From positions 1-51,832 of the forward strand of contig VSNJ01000008.1 of the NCBI GenBank assembly GCA_009774235.1: a stretch of 51,832 nucleotides of DNA. The letters run 5' to 3'. The translations under genes and the position numbers were made by a program. This document shows positions 7,033-15,945 of this stretch, one piece after another (position 1 is the stretch's first letter; each line of letters opens with the position of its first letter). Source of the DNA: Lachnospiraceae bacterium (lineage in GTDB: Bacteria > Bacillota > Clostridia > Lachnospirales > Lachnospiraceae). The notes beneath the pieces are model-generated. The model was not told where the DNA came from. It made no database searches and saw only the letters and a program-made list of their open reading frames with translations.

Positions 7033-9870
7033 TTATCGTTCCCTTTCTTTCTGTTTAGCAAGAAGGCTTCCTATATCAAGCATATCTTGTGTATCTTCTT
7101 TCTTCTTACGCCTGCTGCCCTTGTCTTTACTCTGGCTTGCCGCACCGGATGCTTTAACTTTCCCTGTACTTGTACTATTTTCTGCTGGCTTTGTTTCTTT
7201 TGCAGCTGTTATTGCTTTGCTATCTGCTGCTTTTTCTTTAACAGCTTCTGCTGCTTTCCCTGCCTTTTCTGCCGCAGCACCTGAAATTGCTGCCACCTTG
7301 CCATGCACTACAGCTGCAAGCTTTGCGCCAAGCCTGATATCAAGCCTTCTGTACGCAATATCAATTAAGAATAATACCACTGCAGCAATTAACAATGGGA
7401 GTGTAATATTTTTATATGCTGACACTCTGTCCAGCCTGCTGTCAAATATACCATCAAGATTATCTATAAATTTTCCTGATGTCTGGCTTACAAAACTGTC
7501 AAGGCAGTCTGTTACATCCGCAAATCTGTATTCTTGTGAATACTGCATTGCAAGCCTTGTGTTTTTGGAATCTTTTACAACACCATCTTCTGTATTTTTA
7601 ATATTTATTGAATAAATACCTGTATCTGTAACCCCTGTACTTCCCTCAAATACTCCTGGTGATGTAGCTTTAAGCTCTATTTCTTTCTTTTCCCCATCTT
7701 CTCCTGTACATAATGCTGTTACTTTTGTCTTTCCTGAATACTCGGGAGTAGTATATACAATTCTGCCCTCACTGCCTTCTTGTAATATACTTACTTTACT
7801 GCCTTCTTCTTCAGCAATATCTGTAACCCAGTTCACTATACTTTTCCAGAAACCAGGATAACCATTCCATGATGCATAGTTACCAGTCCATTGGTTTGTT
7901 ATATCAGAAGTAAATGCCACTGTACGTCCAAGCCCATACTGCCAGCATGCAAGCACAGGGTCATCATCTTTATCAGAAGAAAGTACCTGCTGTGCTTCTG
8001 GCTTTATGCTTGTTGCAATATATCCTGCCATTGCCGGAAGACCTTCTTGTACTTCTCCGCCTAGTATGCTGCCTATGCTTTTTATTATAGGCGTAAATAC
8101 CCTGTTTACTATATATTCTTTTTGCGCCAGATAAACTTCCTGTGCAAATATCCTGGACAGTTCTGACCCTGCATCAGTATTATAAAACCTGCCACCGCTT
8201 AATTCTGCAAGTTTCTGCAGGAAATTATCATCAGCATCAGTTCCTATGGAAACAGTAGAAAGTGTTATATTATTCTTCTCCAGTTTTTCAATAAGTGAAG
8301 GATACGCACTATAAAATCCATCCTGTCCGTCTGTAAGAAGTATTATATGCTTTATCTGGCAGTCAAGCTCCTTAACCTTATCATAAGCCTCTCTTAATGC
8401 AGGGTATATACTTGTACCTCCACCATCTTTTATACCATAAATCCCACTTTTTATATCTTCTTTATCTGTTGCTTTCTGTATCTTTACATTCCACATATAT
8501 TTGTCATCAAACGATATAACACCTGCACTGTCGGTATCACGCAGGTTATCTATAGCAGATGCAGCAGCATCTTTTGCCATATCCAGCTTGCTGTTGCCAC
8601 CATCACCCATTGACATGCTTCCCGACTTATCAATAACCATTACCATTGCCATCTCAGGTATCTTTTTATCCTGTGAAATATCCATATTTACAGGAAGCAC
8701 ATCTTCTATAGGTGTATCCTTATAACCACCCAGCGCAAAACTTCTTCTGCCACCTATAGCAATAAAGCCTCCGCCATAATCTTTTACATAAGAATCCAGG
8801 GAATTAATAAATCCAGCAGGCAGGTTATCTGCAACAGTATTTTCCATAATAATACATTTATATTTATTCATGCTTTCAATATTCTTTGGCGCTGCTGCTG
8901 GAGTGGCGGCATCAAACTGGATATTGGCAGAAGCCAGAAGCTTTTTAAACTCCCTTGCCTCATTTCTTGCACCTTCAATAAGCAATACCCTTTCTGCCCC
9001 ACCTGCTTCTGTAAATGCAGAATATTCATTATTTACATTTATTGTATCTTTATCAGGTATTATTACTGCCTTATATTCCGCAAATCCTTCTTCCTTTCTT
9101 GTATCCTGGAATATAAATGAGTTACTTCCCTCTTGTAATGTTACATTCTCCTGTTTGCTAAGCTTGCCTCCTGTATATAACTGTAGTATTGCATTAGTTT
9201 TAGTTGTGCTTTCAACCTCTACCTGTACCCTGAATTTATCCCCTGCCTGTATCTTTTCTGGAATTGACAGGTCTGATATATAAGATTCATTGTCAATTTT
9301 TAAATCCTTTTTTAAAACATTGGTTTCTACATTTTCTGCCATAAGCACAGCACTCATCTTATCCAGCTGCCCCTCATTCTGGTTGCCATCTGTTATAAGT
9401 ACAAGACGCTTCGCTTCGTCATCATCAAAAAGAGCCATTCCAGCCCTTACAGCCTTCTCTATATTAGTAGCTGTAACTACAGGCATTGTCTCTATGCCTG
9501 AAAACATATTGGCATCAGACATAAACTGTTCAATCCTTGCGTCTGAACCAAACGCAACAACTGCTGCCCTGTTTCCTTTTGGAAGGCTGCCTAGTGCATC
9601 CTTCACCATTTTAACAGCTTCATCCTTATTTGCTGAAAAACTTTCTGAAACATCAACCAGGAATACTGTGCCAGTATTTTTAGAACTTACATTAACTGAT
9701 ATATCTGACATAGCTCCTATAATTAAACAAAGCAGCAAAATCCTTATACCTATAATAAACCCTTTACGCACCTTGTTGCCAACCCTTAAACCATGCGATA
9801 TAAGCAGCATTATAACTATGGTAACAGGTATTAATAATAATATCATTGGATATTGTACAGCAATTTTCAT
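7033..9870 (-). CDS. Membrane protein with two VWA domains and an amidotransferase-like domain
   Basis: Protein of 945 residues. Two membrane spans lie near residues 9-55. The first von Willebrand A domain has the metal site DVSES at 73-77. A class I glutamine-amidotransferase-like fold follows at about 293-393 (RVLLIEG...GGGFIAIGGRRS) without the catalytic Cys. The second VWA domain has DKSGS at 414-418 and SGMS-style spacing. A membrane span lies at about 821-840, then an Ala/Lys-rich charged tail of about 100 residues. The start was chosen at MKIAVQYP because GGAGG lies seven bases before it; the longer frame overlaps the upstream gene. Proteins of this type sit beside MoxR and DUF58 genes and are thought to act as membrane-anchored scaffolds in envelope processes. 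The substrate is unknown. Confidence 0.85.
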   Translation of the reverse strand: MKIAVQYPMILLLIPVTIVIMLLISHGLRVGNKVRKGFIIGIRILLLCLIIGAMSDISVNVSSKNTGTVFLVDVSESFSANKDEAVKMVKDALGSLPKGNRAAVVAFGSDARIEQFMSDANMFSGIETMPVVTATNIEKAVRAGMALFDDDEAKRLVLITDGNQNEGQLDKMSAVLMAENVETNVLKKDLKIDNESYISDLSIPEKIQAGDKFRVQVEVESTTKTNAILQLYTGGKLSKQENVTLQEGSNSFIFQDTRKEEGFAEYKAVIIPDKDTINVNNEYSAFTEAGGAERVLLIEGARNEAREFKKLLASANIQFDAATPAAAPKNIESMNKYKCIIMENTVADNLPAGFINSLDSYVKDYGGGFIAIGGRRSFALGGYKDTPIEDVLPVNMDISQDKKIPEMAMVMVIDKSGSMSMGDGGNSKLDMAKDAAASAIDNLRDTDSAGVISFDDKYMWNVKIQKATDKEDIKSGIYGIKDGGGTSIYPALREAYDKVKELDCQIKHIILLTDGQDGFYSAYPSLIEKLEKNNITLSTVSIGTDADDNFLQKLAELSGGRFYNTDAGSELSRIFAQEVYLAQKEYIVNRVFTPIIKSIGSILGGEVQEGLPAMAGYIATSIKPEAQQVLSSDKDDDPVLACWQYGLGRTVAFTSDITNQWTGNYASWNGYPGFWKSIVNWVTDIAEEEGSKVSILQEGSEGRIVYTTPEYSGKTKVTALCTGEDGEKKEIELKATSPGVFEGSTGVTDTGIYSINIKNTEDGVVKDSKNTRLAMQYSQEYRFADVTDCLDSFVSQTSGKFIDNLDGIFDSRLDRVSAYKNITLPLLIAAVVLFLIDIAYRRLDIRLGAKLAAVVHGKVAAISGAAAEKAGKAAEAVKEKAADSKAITAAKETKPAENSTSTGKVKASGAASQSKDKGSRRKKKEDTQDMLDIGSLLAKQKERER

Positions 9871-9893
9871 AAACCAGCCTCCATGCCAAATAT

Positions 9894-11768
9894 CTACAGA
9901 CGTTTCCTGTATACTATCCACTCTGCCATAAGAAGTACAAGAAGCAGCGCAAGTACAGGAAGTACCACCATTTTCTTAGAAATACTGCCACTTAATGTCT
10001 TATTTACATCTGTTTTTGTGTTTTTATCAGATGTAATTACTGTTTCTTTCAGAACATCTGATTCTTCTTCTGGAAATGGTACAATAAAATACATCTCTCC
10101 ATCATCCTCCTTTATACTATACAAACCCGCATCTATGGTATCTGCAAAAACTACTGTGCCACCTTCCAGGTTGTAATTTTCTTTTGTACCATCAGGCTTT
10201 GTTACTACCACTTTTTCTGACTTGCCCTTTTTCTGTATACTTACAGCTTCCCCTGCATTATATACAGACTTCTCTGCTATCCTTGCAGACATTGTTTCAC
10301 GCAGAAGGTTATACATAAATATAGGAAATTCCGTTTGTAATGGAAAATCTGTATTATGCAGGTCAAATCCTATTACTGCAACCATTCTGCCATTATAGTT
10401 GCCAAGATAACCAGCTGAAAGCTTGCTGCCAGTTTCAAAAAAGGCTTTTGCCCACTTAGGTGTTTTAAATCCAAGCACATCAAGGCTGCTAAACGAATAA
10501 TCTTCTATATATTCTGTAACATTCCCTTTCAATGTCCTTATAACACTGCTTTTGCTTTTCTTTCCATATATAAATATATCTTTCTGCCAGCCTTCTGTTT
10601 CCTTTTTTACATCAGAAGCAGGCGGGTTAATAAATATAATATTTCCTGTTTCAGATAATTCACCAGGCAACACCCCGTCATATACAACCAGGCTGTATTC
10701 TTCTATATCTGCTGCTTCTGCATCCTTTGGCTGCACCTTGTCTATCGTCTGGCTGCCTGAAATTTTTAATGCCTTTTCGAGGAATGTATTCTTATCTGTA
10801 ACTAGAAGTATCTTATTTTCACTGCCATTGTCAAGTATATCATATACAATATTGTCTCCTGCAAGCATATCCTTTGAATTTAATTCTGCCATAAGGTATG
10901 GGGTATTTCCTGCAAGTATACTATTATATTTTCCTGAAGCAATATCCTTAAAATATACTATACTGCTTTCACCTGCTTCTACTGTTACATTTTGTATATC
11001 ATAAAGCTTGTTCCCTATATACAGGTTAACATCTGTATTAAGGCTGTTACTTCCATAATTATCTACCCTTGCCATTACTTTTACTGTACCATCTTCTGAA
11101 ACAGTATGGCTTAAACTTTGTATTGCCCCGTTATTCCCCTGTATGCTTAAATCTACTACTTCACAGTTAATGTTCTGCATATTGGCACTGCTGTCTGTAA
11201 ATGCTATAACCTTATAACTCTTCCATGCTGCAACAAGTGACTGTACCATACTTGCAGCCTGGTCAAGAGAACCCGCAATATCAGTAGTTTCTATATTATT
11301 TACCGCATCTGACACCCTGCCTTTATCATCTGAACCAGAAATTATAAGTTCTGGGGTATTTGATACTGTCATTATTGTATATCTTGTACCATCATTAGAA
11401 TTTACATAATCTGCTGCCTGTTCCTTAGCAACATCAAGTTTACTTTCATCCTCTGAATAAAGTCCTGACATACTTGCACTGTTATCTATTATAATAAGTA
11501 CATTGGAATACTCACTGCCACTTCCTGTAATATAAGGTGACATCAGTGCCAATATTAATAATAACAGGGCTGCTATCTGCATATACATAAGTATATTGTT
11601 ACGGAACTTTTCCCAGGGTGTAGATGCCTGTACATTTTCATATGCTTCTTTCCAGAGGTTTAATGCAGATATTTTCTGGTTTACCACTTTCTGTTTTAAA
11701 AGGTACAATAATATAATACCTGGTATAAAAACAGCCAGTGCTACTGGCCATAACCTTATAATTCCCAT
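9894..11768 (-). CDS. BatA-like VWA membrane protein
   Basis: Protein of 624 residues with the N-terminal two-helix module of BatA-type proteins (spans near 7-23 and 60-77). A VWA domain follows with the metal-binding motif DNSAS at 95-99, then a long extracytoplasmic region. A final membrane span lies at about 598-617 and ends YRKRL. GGAGG precedes the ATG. It is 15 bases downstream of the DUF58 gene and 23 bases upstream of the double-VWA gene, all in one unit with moxR. Families of this kind work with MoxR ATPases in assembling or activating envelope proteins; the client here is not visible. Confidence 0.85.
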   Translation of the reverse strand: MGIIRLWPVALAVFIPGIILLYLLKQKVVNQKISALNLWKEAYENVQASTPWEKFRNNILMYMQIAALLLLILALMSPYITGSGSEYSNVLIIIDNSASMSGLYSEDESKLDVAKEQAADYVNSNDGTRYTIMTVSNTPELIISGSDDKGRVSDAVNNIETTDIAGSLDQAASMVQSLVAAWKSYKVIAFTDSSANMQNINCEVVDLSIQGNNGAIQSLSHTVSEDGTVKVMARVDNYGSNSLNTDVNLYIGNKLYDIQNVTVEAGESSIVYFKDIASGKYNSILAGNTPYLMAELNSKDMLAGDNIVYDILDNGSENKILLVTDKNTFLEKALKISGSQTIDKVQPKDAEAADIEEYSLVVYDGVLPGELSETGNIIFINPPASDVKKETEGWQKDIFIYGKKSKSSVIRTLKGNVTEYIEDYSFSSLDVLGFKTPKWAKAFFETGSKLSAGYLGNYNGRMVAVIGFDLHNTDFPLQTEFPIFMYNLLRETMSARIAEKSVYNAGEAVSIQKKGKSEKVVVTKPDGTKENYNLEGGTVVFADTIDAGLYSIKEDDGEMYFIVPFPEEESDVLKETVITSDKNTKTDVNKTLSGSISKKMVVLPVLALLLVLLMAEWIVYRKRL

Positions 11769-11783
11769 AAACCCGCCTCCGTT

Positions 11784-12683
11784 TTAAAAGCTTTCAAGCT
11801 GCCCGCTTCTTATACCTTTATATATAAATGTATCTACTGTTTCATTGCTGCAGACTGGTATATAATGTGCCTGGTAATGTTTTGTGCACTCTTTCACCTT
11901 TCCAAGAAACCTGTCAAGCACCTGTTTATATTGTTTACACAGATGGCTTGTTGCAGTTACACGCAATATATCACCTGTTTCTAAATCCTCAAGCCCTATA
12001 GTGCCCTCAAGTGATGGCTCCATCTCTTCCGGTGACAATACATGCAGAACGAGGACTTCCTGTTTCATATATCTTAAATAACGTATTGTATCTGCTATCC
12101 CCTCTATATTTTCATCTGTAGTACCAGCACTGAACAAATCTGATATTATAACAGTTACACCCTTCTGGTTAAATGGTATTCCCCTTATGCTTTTATATAA
12201 ATCAGTCTTTCCTTCAAATTCCATGTTGCCAAGCCAGGACATTGCTTTATTAAAACCCTGTTTCCCTGTAAAATCACTGCTGTTTATTATTTTATCCTCA
12301 CATATTGCAGAAAGGCGCACCCTGTCAAGATTGTTAAGTGCCATATAACTTATGGCGCCAGCAAGCCTTGCTGCACATACCCCTTTGCTTGGAGTCCCAA
12401 AGTCCATAGAACTGCTTGTATCAATAATTACAGAATAATAAGCTTCTCTTTCTTCTACAAAAAGTTTAACAAAAAGTTTATCCATCCTGCCATATGTGTT
12501 CCAGTCAATCCTTCTAATATCATCACCTGGCACATATTCCCTGAAATCGGCAAATTCAACGCTGCTTCCCTTGGCAGCAGACTTTCTCATACCACTTCTG
12601 CCACCCTGCATTGTAATCCTTGTAACAAGTTTTACCCTGTCAAGCCCCCTGAAAAAAGACCCGTCAAAAATTTTTTCTTCCAT
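11784..12683 (-). CDS. DUF58 domain protein
   Basis: Protein of 299 residues with the DUF58 core GDDIRRIDWNTYGRMDKLFVKLF at about 54-76 and a VWA-like metal site DTSSS at 88-92. It has no membrane span, so it is probably cytoplasmic and membrane-associated through its partners. Its start codon shares one base with the stop of the moxR gene (TAATG), so the two are translationally coupled. DUF58 proteins almost always accompany MoxR ATPases and VWA proteins, as here. Confidence 0.9.
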   Translation of the reverse strand: MEEKIFDGSFFRGLDRVKLVTRITMQGGRSGMRKSAAKGSSVEFADFREYVPGDDIRRIDWNTYGRMDKLFVKLFVEEREAYYSVIIDTSSSMDFGTPSKGVCAARLAGAISYMALNNLDRVRLSAICEDKIINSSDFTGKQGFNKAMSWLGNMEFEGKTDLYKSIRGIPFNQKGVTVIISDLFSAGTTDENIEGIADTIRYLRYMKQEVLVLHVLSPEEMEPSLEGTIGLEDLETGDILRVTATSHLCKQYKQVLDRFLGKVKECTKHYQAHYIPVCSNETVDTFIYKGIRSGQLESF

Positions 12684-13666
12684 TATAATCCCTGCTTTAA
12701 CCCTTTAATCAATTCTTTTAAGACATCATCAATATCTATTCCTTCTGAAACTGCTTCAAAACCTGCCATTACCCTGTGGCGCAGTGCTGGAAGAGCAACT
12801 GCATCTACATCATCAAATGAAACATTATATCTTCCATCTAAAAGAGCCCTTGCCTTAGCTGTAAGGAAAATTGCCTGTGCTGCCCTTGGGCTTGCTCCTG
12901 CATCCAGGTATTTCTTTACACCTGCTGGTGAGTCTGCAAGTTCAGGATGTGTACCTAAGACTATTTTAAGTGCATATTCCTGTACAGCAACAGCAACAGG
13001 TATATCTCTTATAAGTTCCCTCATCTCTATAATATCACTGCCATTTAATACTGGATTTAACACAGGCTTTGTATTAGTTACAGTTATATCCATAATCTTT
13101 TTAAGTTCATCCAGTGTTGGAAATTCCATATTAATTTTAAATATAAAACGGTCAAGCTGTGCCTCTGGCAACGGGTAAGTACCCTCATTTTCAATAGGGT
13201 TCTGTGTCGCAAGTACCATATATGGTGATGGCAGAGGATAAGTGTTCTTTCCAACTGTCACAGTTTTTTCTTGCATAGCTTCAAGCATTGCCGCCTGTGT
13301 CTTCGGGGTAGCCCTGTTTATCTCATCTGCAAGGACTATATTGGCAAATACGGGACCTTGTTCAAACTTAAATACATTGTTTCCCCCTTCCTTTATAATA
13401 AGGTTAGTTCCAGTAACGTCTGCAGGCATAAGGTCAGGAGTAAACTGTATCCTTGAAAAAGATAAGTCAAGAACCTTTGAAATAGTCTTGACAAGCTGTG
13501 TCTTGCCAAGTCCTGGAACTCCTTCCAGAAGTACATTACCATCAGCAAGTATGGCAAGCATAATCTCATGGACAACATCTTCCTGCCCTATAATTGCCTT
13601 GGCAATCTCTTGTTCACATGCCCTCATATTCTCAATTATATTATTGATATTTTCTTTATCAGCCAT
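12683..13666 (-). CDS. MoxR-family AAA+ ATPase
   Basis: AAA+ chaperone-like ATPase of 327 residues. Walker A is GVPGLGKT at 49-56. Walker B is VLADEINRA with Asp-Glu at 114-115, followed by the family stretch TPKTQAAMLEAMQE, a sensor-1 Asn in LATQNPIENEGTYPLPEAQLDRF, and the MoxR C-terminal lid. The start at MADKENIN follows GGAAGGA by seven bases; an upstream ATG has no ribosome-binding site. MoxR proteins use ATP to remodel VWA-containing partners. It is the first gene of the second half of the cluster, preceded by 725 bases that hold two large repeats, so it may have its own promoter or be read through from the coiled-coil gene. Confidence 0.92.
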   Translation of the reverse strand: MADKENINNIIENMRACEQEIAKAIIGQEDVVHEIMLAILADGNVLLEGVPGLGKTQLVKTISKVLDLSFSRIQFTPDLMPADVTGTNLIIKEGGNNVFKFEQGPVFANIVLADEINRATPKTQAAMLEAMQEKTVTVGKNTYPLPSPYMVLATQNPIENEGTYPLPEAQLDRFIFKINMEFPTLDELKKIMDITVTNTKPVLNPVLNGSDIIEMRELIRDIPVAVAVQEYALKIVLGTHPELADSPAGVKKYLDAGASPRAAQAIFLTAKARALLDGRYNVSFDDVDAVALPALRHRVMAGFEAVSEGIDIDDVLKELIKGLKQGL

Positions 13667-13728
13667 ATTATTTCCTTCCATTTCTTAAATCTTTGAGGCA
13701 TTTGAAAATAAAAATACACAAACTTAAT

Positions 13729-13934
13729 GGCTCTGTCAGTTCCAAAATTTTACCAACAAAAAGCCATGTTACACATGGCTTTGCACGCATTTCGCTTGGA
13801 TGGGATGCGCAGTGGTGCATAAAGCCCCAATGTTTCTGCAAAACAAATGTTTCACAGAAACATTTAATACGGGGCTTAAACACCAGCGCCCCCAAACAGC
13901 TGCCTTTTGGTAAAACATTTGGAACTTGCCAGAG
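13729..13934 (+). repeat. Large nested palindromic repeat, family A copy 2
   Basis: 206-base copy of the element at 4907. It has outer arms GGCTCTGTCAGTTCCAAAAT and GGAACTTGCCAGAG, middle arms GCTTGGATGGGATGCGCAGT and CACCAGCGCCCCCAAACAGC, and a GCCCC/GGGGC pair. The tip differs from copy 1: AATGTTTCTG (13829-13838) pairs with CAGAAACATT (13855-13864). An extra small hairpin, AAAGCCATG / CATGGCTTT (13760-13782), is inserted in the left arm and is absent from the other two copies. It lies between the coiled-coil gene and moxR. Confidence 0.85.
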
Positions 13935-14031
13935 TAATATAATCTTTGTGTAAATTTTTATTTCCAAACATCCATAAACCCTTTTATTTATGAAGTCACA
14001 AAAAATCCCTGGTAAATCAAACCCACCACTT

Positions 14032-14068
14032 AAAAGCGTGTATTTTAAAAGCTTGCTTAATGAAATTA
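14032..14068 (+). repeat. Short repeat shared with 24945-24982
   Basis: The words CGTGTATTTTA and CTTAATGA occur in the same order and spacing at 24950-24982, with about 80 percent identity across 37 bases by eye. There is no coding content. Both copies lie next to larger repeats, so this may be a fragment of another element. Confidence 0.4.
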
Positions 14069-14156
14069 AATTTTTACCTTTAGTGCTATTTTATTTAATG
14101 TCACTTTATTTAGTATCATTTTATTTAGTGTCATTTTGACGGGTTTTAGACAGACA

Positions 14157-14357
14157 GCAGATTTCCATATGTGCATGGACAGACATTATTCCATAAAGGG
14201 GCACTTTAGCACCGCTGGCGCTTAGAGCCCGTTTTGAATGTTTCTGCAAAACAAATGTTTTGCAGAAACATTGGGCTGTTATGCGCCACTGCGGGGCTAT
14301 CGTAGCGGGAGCGTGCACCTGGGTGGAATATGTCTGTCCATGCACGTTGGAAACTGC
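14157..14357 (+). repeat. Large nested palindromic repeat, family B copy 1, with inverted family A core
   Basis: 201-base palindrome. The outer arms are GCAGATTTCCATATGTGCAT...GGACAGACATTATTCCA and TGGAATATGTCTGTCCATGC...TTGGAAACTGC. The tip is a perfect 16-bp stem, 14237-14252 with 14257-14272 (loop AAAT), beginning AATGTTTCTGCAAAAC as in family A copy 2. The right inner arm, read on the opposite strand, is GCACGCTCCCGCTACGATAG...CGCAGTGGCGCATAA, closely matching the left inner arm of family A. So an inverted family A core sits inside family B outer arms. It occupies the gap between the coiled-coil gene and the family A copy before moxR. Confidence 0.8.
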
Positions 14358-14391
14358 GTCAGCCCCCATCTCCATCCAATACACTATTATA

Positions 14392-15945
14392 CTATTGTCC
14401 AAAACCGCTGAAATACTCTTTTACAACATCTTTCATAGCAGATGGGACTTTATTACTGTTTACCTTTGCATATGCTTCACTACTGTATTCACCTATTACA
14501 GAATCAAGGTCTGCCTTAATCCCAGAAGATGCACCACCTTTCTGGCCGTCTTTCTGTGTAATCTTGGCATCACCATTTTTCTTGCCTGTAAGGTTATCAT
14601 CATTTCCTTCTTTTTTACCCGTAAGATGGACTACTTCTCCTTTATCTGGCTGTTCTTTACGTTCCAGTCCTTCACTGCTTCCCATATTCCAGCCGCCGCC
14701 ACTGCCCTGCCCCATTCCAGAACCAGAGCCGGTTCCATTTCCACTGCCATTTCCTGTACCATTTCCATTACCATTGCCATTTCCATTACCATTGCCGTTT
14801 CCATTACCATTGCCTGCACCATTTCCACTGCCATTTCCTGCTGATGGAGTACTGCTTGGAGAAGGCGTTGATGATGCACTTGAAGAAGAACTTGGATTAG
14901 AAGACGCAGATGCTGAAATTGTTGCAGATGCCATCTGTGCATCACCATTTTGTATTCCAGAAAGTGCATCCGCAATTTCCCCTGATGTAATCTCACCATC
15001 TTCCATTGCTTTTTCAAGATTATCAAGAAGTTCCTTCATCTCTTCAGCTGTCAGGCTTTCACTTACGCTTTTAAGCTCATTAACCATATCATTGCCAAGA
15101 CCACTTTTCTCTGCAAGTTCTGTAAGCTTTTTATTAAAATCTGCCATTGCCTCAAGGTCTGTACCAGGTACAAGTGGCTGTGCTGCTTTAACAAGCCCTT
15201 TATTATCTGCTTCTGCAAGTTCCTGTTTCAGTTTGCTTCCAAGTCTTTCTTCTGCCTTTTTTATATCATTGGTATTCTTTGCTTCTGTAAGTTCCTGCTT
15301 GGCTTCTTCAAAAATTTTTTTAAGCTTTGCAGCCTCCTCCTTAGCAATTTCATTTTCTGGAACCTTTTCAATAAGCTTCTCCGCTTCTTCTAATTTATCC
15401 TTTATTTCTTCTGCCTGCTTAGCAAGCTTATGGAGAAAATCTGCATCTCTCTTAGCCTGGGATGGTATAAATATACATATTATAAATAAACTTATAAATA
15501 AACATGATGCTATATATCTTTTCCATGGATAAACCAGCGGAAGCCGTAGTTTTTTGTCAAAACAGTTTATTTCATTGATTGTATCTTCTTTAAGAAGACC
15601 TGCGAAACCCTCATCTGAACCCTGGCATCCAATACTTGTAACAAGCCTTTCCTTAAGACCCGCCTTATCCGCATACCTTGCTGCTTCATACAGGCTTGTG
15701 CGCTTAACTATTATATATATAACTGGTATAATTAAACCTGCAATTATAATAAACAATCCATATAAAGGAGCATTATAAATTGGTACAAATATTGCTGTAA
15801 TGTTTAATACAAATGCCATAAATGCTGTTACAGTTATAGACCATGCCATGCACAGTATCCACCTTTGCAGCATTTTGCGCTTTGCAATAGTTTTTAAAAA
15901 ACTGGCTATCACTGTATCTTGTTCTGTAAGAACAACTTTCTGCAT
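14392..15945 (-). CDS. Membrane protein with coiled coil and Gly-Asn repeat
   Basis: I do not recognise the family. The 517 residues have membrane spans at about 30-55, 62-80 and 144-162 and a Glu/Lys-rich coiled coil at about 165-255. A second helical region is followed by a Ser/Pro-rich linker, a Gly-Asn alternating tract at about 365-425 and a conserved-looking tail (LDSVIGEYSSEAYAKVNSNK). The coiled coil and repeats probably lie outside the membrane. Its start overlaps the stop of the upstream ABC ATPase gene (TGATG), so it is coupled to it. The position between an ABC exporter and MoxR suggests a structural or client role in the same envelope system. Confidence 0.75.
   Translation of the reverse strand: MQKVVLTEQDTVIASFLKTIAKRKMLQRWILCMAWSITVTAFMAFVLNITAIFVPIYNAPLYGLFIIIAGLIIPVIYIIVKRTSLYEAARYADKAGLKERLVTSIGCQGSDEGFAGLLKEDTINEINCFDKKLRLPLVYPWKRYIASCLFISLFIICIFIPSQAKRDADFLHKLAKQAEEIKDKLEEAEKLIEKVPENEIAKEEAAKLKKIFEEAKQELTEAKNTNDIKKAEERLGSKLKQELAEADNKGLVKAAQPLVPGTDLEAMADFNKKLTELAEKSGLGNDMVNELKSVSESLTAEEMKELLDNLEKAMEDGEITSGEIADALSGIQNGDAQMASATISASASSNPSSSSSASSTPSPSSTPSAGNGSGNGAGNGNGNGNGNGNGNGNGNGTGNGSGNGTGSGSGMGQGSGGGWNMGSSEGLERKEQPDKGEVVHLTGKKEGNDDNLTGKKNGDAKITQKDGQKGGASSGIKADLDSVIGEYSSEAYAKVNSNKVPSAMKDVVKEYFSGFGQ
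14700..14850. repeat. In-frame hexanucleotide repeat coding for Gly-Asn
   Basis: On the coding (minus) strand the unit is GGN AAT, repeated about 20 times with interruptions and a partial 18-base higher-order period (ATTTCCATTACCATTGCC on the + strand). Slippage would add or remove whole Gly-Asn pairs, changing linker length without a frameshift. Confidence 0.75.

Noticed and set aside
4907..14357. Palindromic repeats considered as a CRISPR array or integron attC sites
   Set aside because: The copies are far apart, each is one long hairpin rather than direct repeats with spacers, and there is no cas gene, integrase or gene-cassette layout.
14260..15532. Long + strand frames rich in Pro/Phe/Leu opposite the coiled-coil gene
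   Set aside because: They are the antisense of the Gly-Asn tract and of a well-supported minus-strand gene with a ribosome-binding site and coupled start.
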